From the NCBI RefSeq assembly GCF_002914585.1, contig NZ_PDDM01000017.1, positions 1 through 64,000 of the forward strand: 64,000 bases of DNA, read 5' to 3'. This document shows positions 17,083 through 25,088 of this stretch, piece by piece. How positions within the stretch are numbered: the first letter of the stretch is position 1; each line of letters begins with the position of its first letter. Made by a program: the position numbers and the translations under genes. The stretch is from Pseudanabaena sp. BC1403 (GTDB taxonomy: Bacteria; Cyanobacteriota; Cyanobacteriia; Pseudanabaenales; Pseudanabaenaceae). The notes under the pieces were generated by a model that worked only from the letters and a program-made list of their open reading frames with translations, was not told where the DNA came from and did not search any database.

Positions 17083-18111
17083 TTAAGCTCGTAAATCTTC
17101 TAACTTCTGTAACGCCTTTCCACTGCTAATGATCTCTTGAGCATGGACGATCGCATCAGCAATATCGTCATGCATTCCATAGAGCCAGAGATAGAATCCA
17201 CAGTTCCATAATACCGAGTTGAGATATTCGGAAGGTTCCGCTTTGAGCGCAGAAATGATTTTGACAGACATTTCTGATGCATCTGCGATCGCAGGATCTT
17301 CGGAGCTAAATCCATAATTCCTTGCTGATAGGGTTAATCGCTCAAATTGATCGCCGTGATTAATGCCGATAATTGCAGTACGCGATCGCGGTAAGTCCAC
17401 ACTTCCTTCCCAGCCTTTAACCGTAGCAAATTCGGTAATGCCATGTTGAGCGAAAGCTTCGCGGATATTAGTTTCTGTAGGCGGATGCACAAAACCTGAC
17501 ACGATAAATTGTTTACCTTGATAGGGCGACCACATTAGCTCAAGAGTGGCAAAGGGTGGGCGCTTACCGATTTGCTCACGATAGGCGACTAGTCCTTGAG
17601 CAAGGGGAAAATGTCTAGGCAAATAGACAAACCCAAAATTTTGAGTTTCTAAGTTATGTTGAACTTGCTCAATGGAAAGATTTTGCCAATTTAAGCCCAA
17701 AGCTTGCCATATTTCGATAAAAGGCAAACCTTCTTTAGTGGGCATCCGATCGCCTCCATGCATTAATACGGGAACGCCTGCTGTCGCCAAGACGATCGCA
17801 GTCGCAGGACTAACTGGCGCAGTCTTCGATCTGCCATCGTAGGGCGATCCCAGTACTAAAACCTGTTTGTCAGATGCGATTGGCGCAACCTTCGCCCCCA
17901 AAAGCTTATAAGCATCGAGCATCCCTGCTAATTCTTCACTGGTTGGACGTTTAATCCGATGGGCAATCATAAATGCGCCAATCTGAGCAGGAGTTGCGAC
18001 TCCTTGCAACATCATGAGCGTGGCAGCTTCTGCCTCTTGGCGCGTCAAGCTTTTGCTGGTATGTGGACCACTCCCAACTTTACGCAAAAATTCGCGAAAT
18101 TCTTTACTCAT
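17083..18111 (-). CDS. TrpD-like (TrpD2/YbiB family) protein
   Basis: A 342-residue homologue of anthranilate phosphoribosyltransferase. The N-terminal helical domain (LTRQEAEAATLMMLQGVATPAQIGAFMIAHRIKRPTSEEL) and the central fold with VLMHGGDRMPTKEGLPFIEIWQALG are TrpD-like. The phosphate-binding glycine loop of true TrpD (GTGGD) is replaced by LGSPYDGRSKTAPVSPATA. This places it in the noncanonical TrpD2/YbiB group, members of which bind nucleic acid in E. coli, so tryptophan synthesis is not predicted. Transcribed alone. Confidence 0.8.
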   Translation of the reverse strand: MSKEFREFLRKVGSGPHTSKSLTRQEAEAATLMMLQGVATPAQIGAFMIAHRIKRPTSEELAGMLDAYKLLGAKVAPIASDKQVLVLGSPYDGRSKTAPVSPATAIVLATAGVPVLMHGGDRMPTKEGLPFIEIWQALGLNWQNLSIEQVQHNLETQNFGFVYLPRHFPLAQGLVAYREQIGKRPPFATLELMWSPYQGKQFIVSGFVHPPTETNIREAFAQHGITEFATVKGWEGSVDLPRSRTAIIGINHGDQFERLTLSARNYGFSSEDPAIADASEMSVKIISALKAEPSEYLNSVLWNCGFYLWLYGMHDDIADAIVHAQEIISSGKALQKLEDLRA

Positions 18112-18195
18112 TACTCTATGGGTGAATTTAATGCAAAAGTCGGTTAGATGTTGAATTATAGCCTAGAAATTAGATAGTCTCTGCTTTCTAGACTT

Positions 18196-18298
18196 ATACC
18201 AAAACACAAAGTGGCGTAGCCATTTTGTGTTTTTAAAACCCTTACGGGTTTTTGTTTTTAATTCACAGAAGTGTTGTCACACTTTTGTGAATTGGTAT
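18196..18298 (-). repeat. 103-bp palindromic element, copy 3 (reverse)
   Basis: Starts ATACCAAAACACAAAGTGGC and ends TTTTGTGAATTGGTAT; 103 bp. It lies between the LysR and TrpD-like genes. Confidence 0.9.
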
Positions 18299-18309
18299 TA
18301 CATGGCGCT

Positions 18310-19221
18310 TTATAAAGCCACAGGAATTTCCTGCTGAATCATCTGGGCAGCAAGCTTGCAAAAATATTGAATTGGAGGAATTTGAATGCGATCGCTAGTG
18401 GTGACTAGGACAATTTCGCGAGTTAGACAGGGTTCATTTAGCGATCGCACTACTAGGTCTGGATCATGGGCTAATTCCACTAAAAAGGTCTCTGGAAGTA
18501 AGGCGACCAAACTACCTTGCTTAACTACACCGCGAAAAGCTTCAAGGGAATTAAGTTCAAGAGATGCATTTAAACGAAGTCCTTGGCGATTGAACTGATC
18601 TTGGACAAGACGCTGTAACCCATAGCCATCTTTAAATACAGCTTGGGGGACATTATGTAAGTCTTTCCATGTAAGTGATTCTTTTCGACAAAGGGGATGA
18701 TTAATAGTCAGCAAAAGTTGAATTTTTTCTTCATAGAGTTGCTCAACTACCATTTCGGAACTTGCAGTTAAAAATGGATTATTCATAACGATCGCAATGT
18801 CTATCAAGCCATCTTTAAGAACTTTAAGAGCGCGATCGCTTCCCAAGGTTGTTACTCGGAGCTGGACATTGGGATAGGCTTTAGAAAACTTTTGCAATAT
18901 AGGTGGCAGCTGATAGGCACAGGCTGATGGAATCCCTGCCACACATAGCTCTGTTTGTTTGCCCGCCTGCAAATCGAGTAACTCTTGTTCAGCAGCTGAC
19001 CAAATCTGACAAATTTTCTTAGCATGGATTAGCAGGCGATCGCCGCCAACTGTTAGCTTAGAGTTTCCCTGACGATGAAACAGCGAGATCCCAACAGTTG
19101 CTTCTAAAGACTGCACCTGTCGGCTGATAGTTGACTGGCTAACTCCACATCTCTGAGCTGCTTGCAAAAAGTTTCCTGTTTCTGCAACTGCCAAAAATGC
19201 TTGTAACTGTTCCAAACGCAT
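18310..19221 (-). CDS. ntcB: LysR-type regulator, NtcB-like
   Basis: A 303-residue LysR regulator. The N-terminal winged helix is MRLEQLQAFLAVAETGNFLQ with QRCGVSQSTISRQVQSLE as recognition segment; the substrate-binding domain spans about residues 90-295. The N-terminus resembles the cyanobacterial nitrate-assimilation regulator NtcB, but no nir/nrt genes are near, so the specific name is tentative. LysR-type regulators bind T-N11-A sites and respond to small effectors. Length is normal. Confidence 0.72.
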   Translation of the reverse strand: MRLEQLQAFLAVAETGNFLQAAQRCGVSQSTISRQVQSLEATVGISLFHRQGNSKLTVGGDRLLIHAKKICQIWSAAEQELLDLQAGKQTELCVAGIPSACAYQLPPILQKFSKAYPNVQLRVTTLGSDRALKVLKDGLIDIAIVMNNPFLTASSEMVVEQLYEEKIQLLLTINHPLCRKESLTWKDLHNVPQAVFKDGYGLQRLVQDQFNRQGLRLNASLELNSLEAFRGVVKQGSLVALLPETFLVELAHDPDLVVRSLNEPCLTREIVLVTTSDRIQIPPIQYFCKLAAQMIQQEIPVAL

Positions 19222-19322
19222 GAAAAATTAACGATAGCTTTAGTGATGTCTATTATCATTAAGCAACTTCTAGAGTTTTGGAAAAGTAGCGCTAGTAACA
19301 AGTACATTGAATACAACGATTT

Positions 19323-19363
19323 GAGATAAAAAATGCAGCGCTTAGCGCTGCATTTTTTATCTC
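19323..19363. terminator. 41-bp perfect hairpin
   Basis: GAGATAAAAAATGCAGCGC, TTA loop and complement. The right end overlaps the stop codon of the 19362-19772 gene. Confidence 0.8.
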
Positions 19364-19772
19364 ATTTAACTAACGATTCGCCGAAAGTACGAATTGTGGG
19401 CAATGTATCGGTAAACCAGCCTAGCCCCAGTCCAGCTCCAGCAATTAAAGCAAGAACAAAGAAATTCCAGCCACGATTGTTCATGAAAGCGCGAAGTTCA
19501 TTTCTTGCAACATACATAAGTAGCACCCAAACTACGCTAATCCCTAGTGACAATACAAACTGCGACTTTTGATAAAACACAAATATTATCGCTGCGATCG
19601 CCCAGCCTACTGAGAACAGCCATTCCACACCAAAGGCGATCGCCCCAGAGGGAATCCAAATTCGCCAATCTGCCTTGTGGATAGAAAGCAGCCAACCATA
19701 GGCAATATAACCAACCAAAACTAGAGCAAGCGATAGGATCGGTAATTTTCGTATGGTACGCATATTTTGCAT
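19362..19772 (-). CDS. Unrecognised four-helix membrane protein
   Basis: Not recognised. The 136 residues contain about four hydrophobic helices: around 11-30 (ILSLALVLVGYIAYGWLL), 40-67, 71-88 and 101-118 (WNFFVLALIAGAGLGLGWF). Conserved-looking polar residues are few. The gene is on the minus strand between the LysR gene and a repeat cluster. The start could be Met4 (MRTIRKLP) rather than Met1. Confidence 0.7.
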   Translation of the reverse strand: MQNMRTIRKLPILSLALVLVGYIAYGWLLSIHKADWRIWIPSGAIAFGVEWLFSVGWAIAAIIFVFYQKSQFVLSLGISVVWVLLMYVARNELRAFMNNRGWNFFVLALIAGAGLGLGWFTDTLPTIRTFGESLVK

Positions 19773-19864
19773 CTTCAGAGTTAAAGTATTAGTTTCAGGT
19801 TATAACGTAAAATCGCCACATCTATAGCATTTTGCAGTCTAAAATTTGGGGATTCATATTTGAT

Positions 19865-19972
19865 CCAAACCCTAAAAATGGCGTTACCATTTTTAGGGTT
19901 TACAACCCTTGCTGGGTTTTGGTTTTAATCACTGAAAGCGTGACTAAACTTTCGGTAATCAAACCCCAAAAT
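19865..19972 (-). repeat. Diverged relative of the 103-bp element
   Basis: It has the same three-hairpin order as the 103-bp family in reverse orientation. The first stem is AACCCTAAAAATGG..CCATTTTTAGGGTT and the last is GATTACCG/CTTTCAGTGATT, so both arms have changed while pairing is kept. The centre AACCCTTGCTGGGTTTTGG stays recognisable. Confidence 0.6.
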
Positions 19973-20018
19973 AGCAATGGCGGCGCTTAGCGCCGCCATT
20001 GCTATTTTGGGGTTTGAT

Positions 20019-20121
20019 TTTTTAATTCACAAAAGTGTGACAACACTTCTGTGAATTAAAAAATCAAACCCTGTAAGGGTTTTAAAACACAAAGTGGCGT
20101 AGCCACTTTGTGTTTTGGTAT
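20019..20121 (+). repeat. 103-bp palindromic element, copy 4, altered left end
   Basis: From AATTCACAAAAGTGTGACAA to TTTTGGTAT it matches the family, but the left terminus ATACC is replaced by sequence shared with the adjacent GC-rich hairpin (GGTTTGATTTTTT). Confidence 0.85.
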
Positions 20122-20159
20122 TACATTGGTATATTTGCTTTGATTTGTCCTAAAACTAA

Positions 20160-20196
20160 AAAGAGAGTTGCGGCGTGAAATGCTGCAACCCTCTTT
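20160..20196 (-). terminator. desA terminator-like hairpin
   Basis: AAAGAGAGTTGC, ten-base loop, GCAACCCTCTTT, with one mismatch, located 36 bp beyond the desA stop. Confidence 0.65.
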
Positions 20197-20231
20197 ATGG
20201 TTTTGTTTTATGCCCTCGGCAATAGCTTCAG

Positions 20232-21266
20232 CTAAACTGATTTAGCATCAACTTCATCGAAGGTTTTGTAGCATTTCTCTGCATCATAGATATGACACCG
20301 ATCGCCAATATCCTTCATCAAAGCCCAAGAGAACTTAGTCTTGTACATATATTGTCCCCAATTTTCATCGAGAGACTTATGTGCTAAACGTAAGTTATAC
20401 GAGGGAATACCCGTCGAAACATGGTGAGGAACATGCACATTGATATCGTGACATAGCCACTCAACCCAGGCTGGATAGTCGCAATGGACAGTTCCTGTTA
20501 GCTGTTCGGTAGCTGCGTGCCATTTGTCCTTATCTTTGAATTGAATATCTGGCATTGTGTGATGAACAATCGTGAAGGTGCTCATCCAAAAGTGATATAC
20601 AAGCCAAGGCATTACAAAAAAGCTGATAAAGCCAAAGAATCCTGTGGTGATAATTAAAGTTGGGAATGCGATCGCTGCGAAGGCAATGACTAAGCGATAG
20701 GAAAACTTGACTTGAGACTGCTGGCGCTCAGGATAGAGGCTGGCATTAAAATGTAAGTTTGCCCAATGAATAATCGAGCCAGTCCACCAAAAACGGGTGC
20801 GTATCAATCGATAAACATTGGAAATCAGTCCTTTTCCTTCCTCATATTCATCGACAGTAAATGGATACCAAGCGTTATCTTCACCCATCTTATTGGTATG
20901 CAGATGATGATAATCATGCTTGAAGCGCCAACCGTGGAAAGGAAAAATCAATGGTAAAAAAGCAATATGACCGACGAGATCGTTAACCCAAATTTTATTG
21001 GAGAAGGATCGATGTCCGCAGTCATGACCAATTACGAACCAGCCAGTTAGAGCCGTACCCGTAAAAATCCAAGCAAAGGGCAATAAGTACCAAGGAGAAA
21101 ACGCAATGCTGGCATAACCAAGCGCGGCAGTTGTTAATGAGAATAAAACACTCAACCAAGCTCTGAGAGGTTTTTTCTCAAAGTATTCAGAAGGGATAGT
21201 TTTAATAATGTCGCGGAGGGTCGTCTCAGGGGTAAGAGTGTGTGAAGAGTTTTGTATGGCAACCAC
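20232..21266 (-). CDS. desA: Acyl-lipid delta-12 desaturase
   Basis: A 344-residue membrane desaturase that introduces the delta-12 double bond in thylakoid-lipid acyl chains using ferredoxin. The three histidine boxes of DesA are present: HDCGH (81-85), HDYHH (117-121) and HVPHH (278-282), with hydrophobic spans between. Sequence blocks such as [18 protein letters not shown] and [16 protein letters not shown] match cyanobacterial DesA. The start is GTG, sharing its first base with the TAG stop of the upstream 60-residue gene, so translation is probably coupled. Cold induction is expected from the family, not shown here. Confidence 0.93.
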   Translation of the reverse strand: MVAIQNSSHTLTPETTLRDIIKTIPSEYFEKKPLRAWLSVLFSLTTAALGYASIAFSPWYLLPFAWIFTGTALTGWFVIGHDCGHRSFSNKIWVNDLVGHIAFLPLIFPFHGWRFKHDYHHLHTNKMGEDNAWYPFTVDEYEEGKGLISNVYRLIRTRFWWTGSIIHWANLHFNASLYPERQQSQVKFSYRLVIAFAAIAFPTLIITTGFFGFISFFVMPWLVYHFWMSTFTIVHHTMPDIQFKDKDKWHAATEQLTGTVHCDYPAWVEWLCHDINVHVPHHVSTGIPSYNLRLAHKSLDENWGQYMYKTKFSWALMKDIGDRCHIYDAEKCYKTFDEVDAKSV

Positions 21267-21448
21267 TACTGAGCACTCCCTACGGTGGTCAGGCGTTGAC
21301 GGCTTAAGCTTTGCAATTGCTGGAAAAGAACATCGATATCTGATTGCAATTCCGCAAGTTCAGCCTGAACTTCTTCGGAATATAACTTTTTAGCGGTTAC
21401 GTTCAATGTAGAAATCTCTTTAGATGGGGCTTCAGTTTGTTTGCTCAT
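21266..21448 (-). CDS. Small coiled-coil protein coupled to desA
   Basis: Not recognised. The 60-residue acidic protein begins [20 protein letters not shown] and has a predicted amphipathic helix/coiled coil ([20 protein letters not shown], residues 25-45). The start is fixed by AAGGAAG seven bases upstream; an in-frame upstream extension lacks such a site. Its TAG stop shares one base with the desA GTG start (GTAGTGG), the tight overlap typical of a functional pair. The role in desaturase expression or membrane targeting is speculative. Confidence 0.7.
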   Translation of the reverse strand: MSKQTEAPSKEISTLNVTAKKLYSEEVQAELAELQSDIDVLFQQLQSLSRQRLTTVGSAQ

Positions 21449-21793
21449 ACTTCCTTTAAAACGTTTGAAAACGTTGCGATCACACCACGAAAACAACAAA
21501 AATATCTTATAACTCAGATTCTATCTTATGTCATGTGTATTTTTGTGTACCATAAATATATCTAATGAGTAATTATACGGATCGAATTAGTTGTAACTGT
21601 CACTTAGTACACAGACAACGTGATTAATTCACATGTTCCCTAGCTCCAAAATGAAAGTCTAGGCTTTGTAAAATTTTTGTTTTTTACAGCGCGTTGCATC
21701 TAAACACAAACCAATAAATATCTTAAAAGTCTTGCTTTGCAGGACTTTTAAGATATTTATTGTGATTAATTTGATCGCAAATTGCCGCAAGTC
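21449..21793. other. 345-bp spacer with one AT-rich hairpin
   Basis: Holds the promoter side of the small gene-desA pair and the hairpin at 21712-21762. No other gene is seen. Confidence 0.5.
21712..21762. repeat. AT-rich hairpin, CAATAAA family
   Basis: CAATAAATATCTTAAAAGTC, loop, complement to TTTATTG. It belongs with similar hairpins at 29005 and 31795 that share ACCAATAAA..TTTATTGTG ends. Confidence 0.75.
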
Positions 21794-22201
21794 TTAGTAT
21801 TTAGTTCCGAGAGGCGTATCGGCGAATAGAATTGGGGCGATCGCAGCGGCAGAACCTAGACGATCATCGGCATATTCTTCGAGGCTATAGTACTGATCCA
21901 TGCGATCGCATAGGCCCTCTGGACTAAGGCTTTGAATGTTGTGACTAATGATATAGCTTTGAGCCGCAGAGCCCCGAAAAGCTGCAAAGGCTTCTTCGCA
22001 ATAGGCTTGCTTAGAATCATTTGAAGCAGCCATCCAGTCCGATCCATGCATATTGCCACTGAGAATCGGCTGACCATTAGCGGGGATCACAGGACGGCGT
22101 TCAGCAGCGATCGCTACTTGTGACGCTGAGAAAAGACTGCAAATCGTCACAATAACTAAAACTAGTCTTGCCAGAATATGAAAATTAAAAAAATTAGTCA
22201 T
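21794..22201 (-). CDS. Unrecognised exported protein
   Basis: Not recognised. The 135 residues begin with a clear signal peptide (residues 10-32, LARLVLVIVTICSLFSASQVAIA, cleavage after AIAA). The mature part of about 100 residues has two cysteines (in AYCEEAF and GLCDRMD), which could form a disulfide in the lumen or periplasm. Tyrosine- and acid-rich end (DQYYSLEEYADDRLGS). No partner gene is adjacent. Confidence 0.7.
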   Translation of the reverse strand: MTNFFNFHILARLVLVIVTICSLFSASQVAIAAERRPVIPANGQPILSGNMHGSDWMAASNDSKQAYCEEAFAAFRGSAAQSYIISHNIQSLSPEGLCDRMDQYYSLEEYADDRLGSAAAIAPILFADTPLGTKY

Positions 22202-22448
22202 GATTTAATCGAAATTGGCAGAAAAAGTCGTTAAGGTTTGATAACATTTCCTGATTAATCGCACCAAACATATCAAAATAATAATCGTAATATTACCGAA
22301 TAGGTTGTATTGTCTAATTTCTGGGGACTTTTAAGCTTCTTTATAAATTCCCAATCCAGATAGTTTCGTTAAACTCATGTTGTTTACGATACAGAAAAAA
22401 TTCACCTATCCTAGTTCATAAAACTTACTAAATTTCCTAGCCCGCCAA

Positions 22449-22718
22449 ATGTCCGAACATTATCTAAATCATCCCACTTTTGGCTTGCTATCTCGCTTAT
22501 GTAGAGTAGATGAGTTTCGTAGTTTGTTTACAACACTCTACGCACAAAGGTTGTTTTTCCTAATTACTACTAGTCCTGACGGTGTTCAGTTTGAGCCTGT
22601 CTCGCGAGCAGATGCCAAGCTTATGGTCGAAAACCAAATGCGATCGCTGCGGCGTGGGGGCACTGATACCGATCAAAAAAACTTACAACACATATACAAG
22701 CGAACTTTTTCCCAATGA
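22449..22718 (+). CDS. pipX: NtcA co-activator PipX
   Basis: An 89-residue PipX, the small protein that binds either the nitrogen regulator NtcA (as co-activator) or the PII protein GlnB, according to 2-oxoglutarate and ATP/ADP levels. The N-terminal Tudor-like part EHYLNHPTFGLLSRLCRV and TLYAQRLFFLITTSPDGVQFEPVSRADA, plus the C-terminal helices (ENQMRSLRRGG), match the family. Its TGA overlaps the ispE ATG (ATGA), so the two are co-translated. Neither ntcA nor glnB is in the window. Confidence 0.93.
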   Translation: MSEHYLNHPTFGLLSRLCRVDEFRSLFTTLYAQRLFFLITTSPDGVQFEPVSRADAKLMVENQMRSLRRGGTDTDQKNLQHIYKRTFSQ

Positions 22719-23623
22719 CCTCGCGTATTTCTCTCAAAGCTGCCGCAAAAATTAATCTCTATCTGGAGATTACGGGGAATCGTGTTGATGGTTATCACGA
22801 TTTGGTGATGATCTTGCAGAGTATCGATCTATGCGATCGCATTGATATTCGTAAAATCGGCTCCGATGAGATTCAAGTAAGCTGTACTAACCCTGAAGTA
22901 CCTTGCGATCGCACAAATCTGGTTTACAAAGCCGCAGCCTTGATGCAAGATATTTATCCTGAGATTGGGGGGATGGAAATTGCGATCGATAAGCAAATTC
23001 CGATGGGAGCTGGTTTAGCTGGTGGCTCAGCCAATGCTGCCGCAGTTTTTGTGGGGATTGATCGTCTGTGGGATTTGGGACTCACCCAGTCACAACTTTG
23101 TGATTTTGCAGCACAGTTAGGCTCCGATATTCCTTTCTGTGTTTCTGGGGGCACTGCTCTAGCGACAGGTCGCGGCGAAGTGCTCTCCCCTTTGCCAGAT
23201 CTCACAGATTTAGTATTAGTGATTTGTAAGCCACGCCAAATTGCGATCGCTACTGCATGGGCATATCAAACTTTCCGAAAACAAGGCTTACTGGCAACTA
23301 GTCAAGTTAAAAACCAAAATTTGTCTAGCCAAATCGTCGCGGCGATCGCCTCTGGGGGTGAGTCTGCTCCCAATAAGATCGGACGATTGCTCTATAACGA
23401 TCTCGAACGAGTAGTATTACCTGAGTATCCTGCGATCGCGGATCTCAAAAATAAATTGCTCGATCAAGAATGTCTTGGCGCAATGATGTCAGGATCAGGC
23501 TCAACGGTATTTGCGATCGCGCCTGATCTAGATCGCGCCCAACAAATTGCTGAGGCTGTAAGAACTGATGATATTGATGTTTGGGTAGTTAAGAGCCTAG
23601 TTCGGTCTATCTTTGATGCTTAA
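22715..23623 (+). CDS. ispE: 4-diphosphocytidyl-2-C-methyl-D-erythritol kinase
   Basis: A 302-residue GHMP kinase of the MEP isoprenoid pathway, phosphorylating the 2-hydroxyl of CDP-ME. KAAAKINLYLEITGNRVDGYHDL at the N-terminus, the ATP loop PMGAGLAGGSANAAAV (around residues 90-105) and C-terminal MMSGSGSTVFAI are diagnostic. Coupled to pipX by a four-base overlap. It ends eight bases before the convergent Crp/Fnr gene. Confidence 0.95.
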   Translation: MTSRISLKAAAKINLYLEITGNRVDGYHDLVMILQSIDLCDRIDIRKIGSDEIQVSCTNPEVPCDRTNLVYKAAALMQDIYPEIGGMEIAIDKQIPMGAGLAGGSANAAAVFVGIDRLWDLGLTQSQLCDFAAQLGSDIPFCVSGGTALATGRGEVLSPLPDLTDLVLVICKPRQIAIATAWAYQTFRKQGLLATSQVKNQNLSSQIVAAIASGGESAPNKIGRLLYNDLERVVLPEYPAIADLKNKLLDQECLGAMMSGSGSTVFAIAPDLDRAQQIAEAVRTDDIDVWVVKSLVRSIFDA

Positions 23624-23631
23624 GCTTCATG

Positions 23632-24315
23632 TCAGTAATCGGTGGCATTTTGTAGGCGATCTCGATCTAACAATTCAATTTGTGAACCATTAATTGCAAT
23701 TAATCCTTCATGGCTCAGGCGATACAATGCTCTAGATAGGGTGGCAGGAATTGTTCCCAAAGTCGCAGCTAGTTGGGTTTTAGTGACATCTAAAGTGATG
23801 ACATTAGCCTGATTTTCGCGATCGCTTAAATCTAATAGATAGGATGCTAGTCGTTGCGGTACATCTTTGCATGATAGTTCTTCGACCATATGCGCTAGTT
23901 TGCGTGCGTGGTTCGCTAGACTCATCAACATATTGATCGCGATCGCAGGATATTGGTGAAGTAAATCCAAAAATGGAAGCCGAGGAAAGAAGATCAATTC
24001 TGTGTATTCCAATGCGATCGCTGATGCTGGAAAAGCTTTGCCGTCAAGGGCAGGAACCTCAGCAAAGTAATCACATATGTTGAGTAAATGTAAGATTTGC
24101 TCTTTGCCATTAGATGCCATTTTAAAAACCTTGACCCGCCCTGTTTGGACTGCAAAAAATCCTGTCGCCTCACTATCTTGGATAAAGATTATCTCTCCTT
24201 TTTGAAATTTTTGCAGTTGCGCGATTTGGGCTAAAGGCATCAGTTGCTCCGATGACAATCCTCGAAAAATGAGAATCATTTGGAGCCAACTACTTAATTC
24301 TGATTTATTTAACAT
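23632..24315 (-). CDS. Crp/Fnr-family regulator divergent from glbN
   Basis: A 227-residue regulator: a cyclic-nucleotide-like effector domain (residues 10-125), a dimer helix (ANHARKLAHMVEELS) and a winged helix whose recognition segment is TLGTIPATLSRALYRLSHEGLI. The SR of the FNR/DNR E-x-x-SR pattern is kept but the Glu is Ala. It lacks the N-terminal cysteines of FNR, so it is more like the NO-responsive DNR/NnrR type. It is transcribed away from glbN, and the spacer between them has a perfect FNR-type palindrome. Nitrosative or redox sensing is inferred from this context. Confidence 0.82.
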   Translation of the reverse strand: MLNKSELSSWLQMILIFRGLSSEQLMPLAQIAQLQKFQKGEIIFIQDSEATGFFAVQTGRVKVFKMASNGKEQILHLLNICDYFAEVPALDGKAFPASAIALEYTELIFFPRLPFLDLLHQYPAIAINMLMSLANHARKLAHMVEELSCKDVPQRLASYLLDLSDRENQANVITLDVTKTQLAATLGTIPATLSRALYRLSHEGLIAINGSQIELLDRDRLQNATDY

Positions 24316-24380
24316 TTACTTCAATAATTTATGGCATGGCTGATATGTATAGCTATAGCCACTTATGTTAAGCCAAAAAC

Positions 24381-24435
24381 AAAATCCATTCATAGAATTG
24401 CGGCGCTTTGCGCCGCAATTCTATGAATGGATTTT
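24381..24435. repeat. 55-bp perfect hairpin in the glbN-crp spacer
   Basis: AAAATCCATTCATAGAATTG and CGGCGC, TTT loop, exact complement. It lies upstream of both divergent genes. Confidence 0.85.
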
Positions 24436-24462
24436 AAGCTTACATTGCTATATAAGTCGGAT

Positions 24463-24476
24463 TTGACTTAAGTCAA
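24463..24476 (+). promoter_or_regulatory. FNR/DNR-type operator upstream of glbN
   Basis: TTGACTTAAGTCAA is a perfect inverted repeat fitting TTGAY-N4-RTCAA. A TATGCT -10-like box at 24500-24505 would put the operator centre about 42 bases before the start of transcription, the usual class II activator position. Confidence 0.65.
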
Positions 24477-24532
24477 AGGCTTCTTCGTTAATCTTCTCCT
24501 ATGCTGGTTTCACAAAACAAAAAAGAAATCTA

Positions 24533-24907
24533 ATGACAACATTATTTGAAAAACTCGGCGGTGCAGAAGCAGTAGATGTGGCAGTAGATCGATTCTACGA
24601 AAGAGTATTACAGGACGATCGCATCAAACACTTTTTCGCAGATACAGATATGGTGAAGCAAAGAAAGCACCAAAAAGCTTTTCTCACCTATGCTTTTGGC
24701 GGCACTGACAAATATAACGGTCATCACATGCGTCAAGCTCATAAAGATTTGGTGAGCAATCAGGGTTTAAACAGCGATCATTTTGATGCTGTTACCGAAG
24801 ATTTGATGATTACCCTCAAAGAGATGGGAGTGAACGATGATCTTTTGGCAGCAGTAGCAGCAGTGGCAGCAGCGCCTCAACATAAAAAAGATGTTTTGAA
24901 CGGCTAG
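24533..24907 (+). CDS. glbN: Truncated haemoglobin (cyanoglobin)
   Basis: A 124-residue group I truncated globin, the same length as Synechocystis GlbN. The haem pocket is preserved: Tyr22 (B10), Gln43, His46 (E10), Gln47 and proximal His70 (F8). The family-specific C-terminal His117 (in PQHKKDVLNG), which in Synechocystis GlbN bonds covalently to a haem vinyl, is also present. Together His46 and His70 predict six-coordinate haem. The likely role is nitric-oxide or reactive-nitrogen defence. An FNR-type site lies 57 bp upstream. Confidence 0.96.
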   Translation: MTTLFEKLGGAEAVDVAVDRFYERVLQDDRIKHFFADTDMVKQRKHQKAFLTYAFGGTDKYNGHHMRQAHKDLVSNQGLNSDHFDAVTEDLMITLKEMGVNDDLLAAVAAVAAAPQHKKDVLNG

Positions 24908-24920
24908 ATGCTTTTTTCAA

Positions 24921-25088
24921 ATGGCAGCTTTGCAATTTCGGCAAATGGAATTTGAGCCTGATGAAGTAGGCGTTGTGCTGGGGCAACTGCCTCAAATTAG
25001 AGAGTTACAGCGCTTTATGTTGTGTCTGGTTAAGCCATACATCCCGCCGAGTAAAAACCATAACAACATACTTAGACGTGGTTCATAG
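24921..25088 (+). CDS. Possible 55-residue ORF antisense to the next gene's end
   Basis: An ATG 13 bp after the glbN stop opens MAALQFRQMEFEPDEVGVVL and continues to a TAG at 25086. The first 32 residues look protein-like and lie before the opposite-strand gene begins at 24992; the rest overlaps its 3' end. No ribosome binding site is clear. It could be a truncated former neighbour of glbN or chance. Confidence 0.25.
   Translation: MAALQFRQMEFEPDEVGVVLGQLPQIRELQRFMLCLVKPYIPPSKNHNNILRRGS

Larger units (their letters stand above)
19773..20231. other. 459-bp spacer filled with palindromic repeats
   Basis: No gene is seen. It contains a diverged relative of the 103-bp element (about 19865-19972), a GC-rich perfect hairpin (19970-20019), a copy of the 103-bp element (20019-20121) and the desA terminator (20160-20196). 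Confidence 0.7.
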
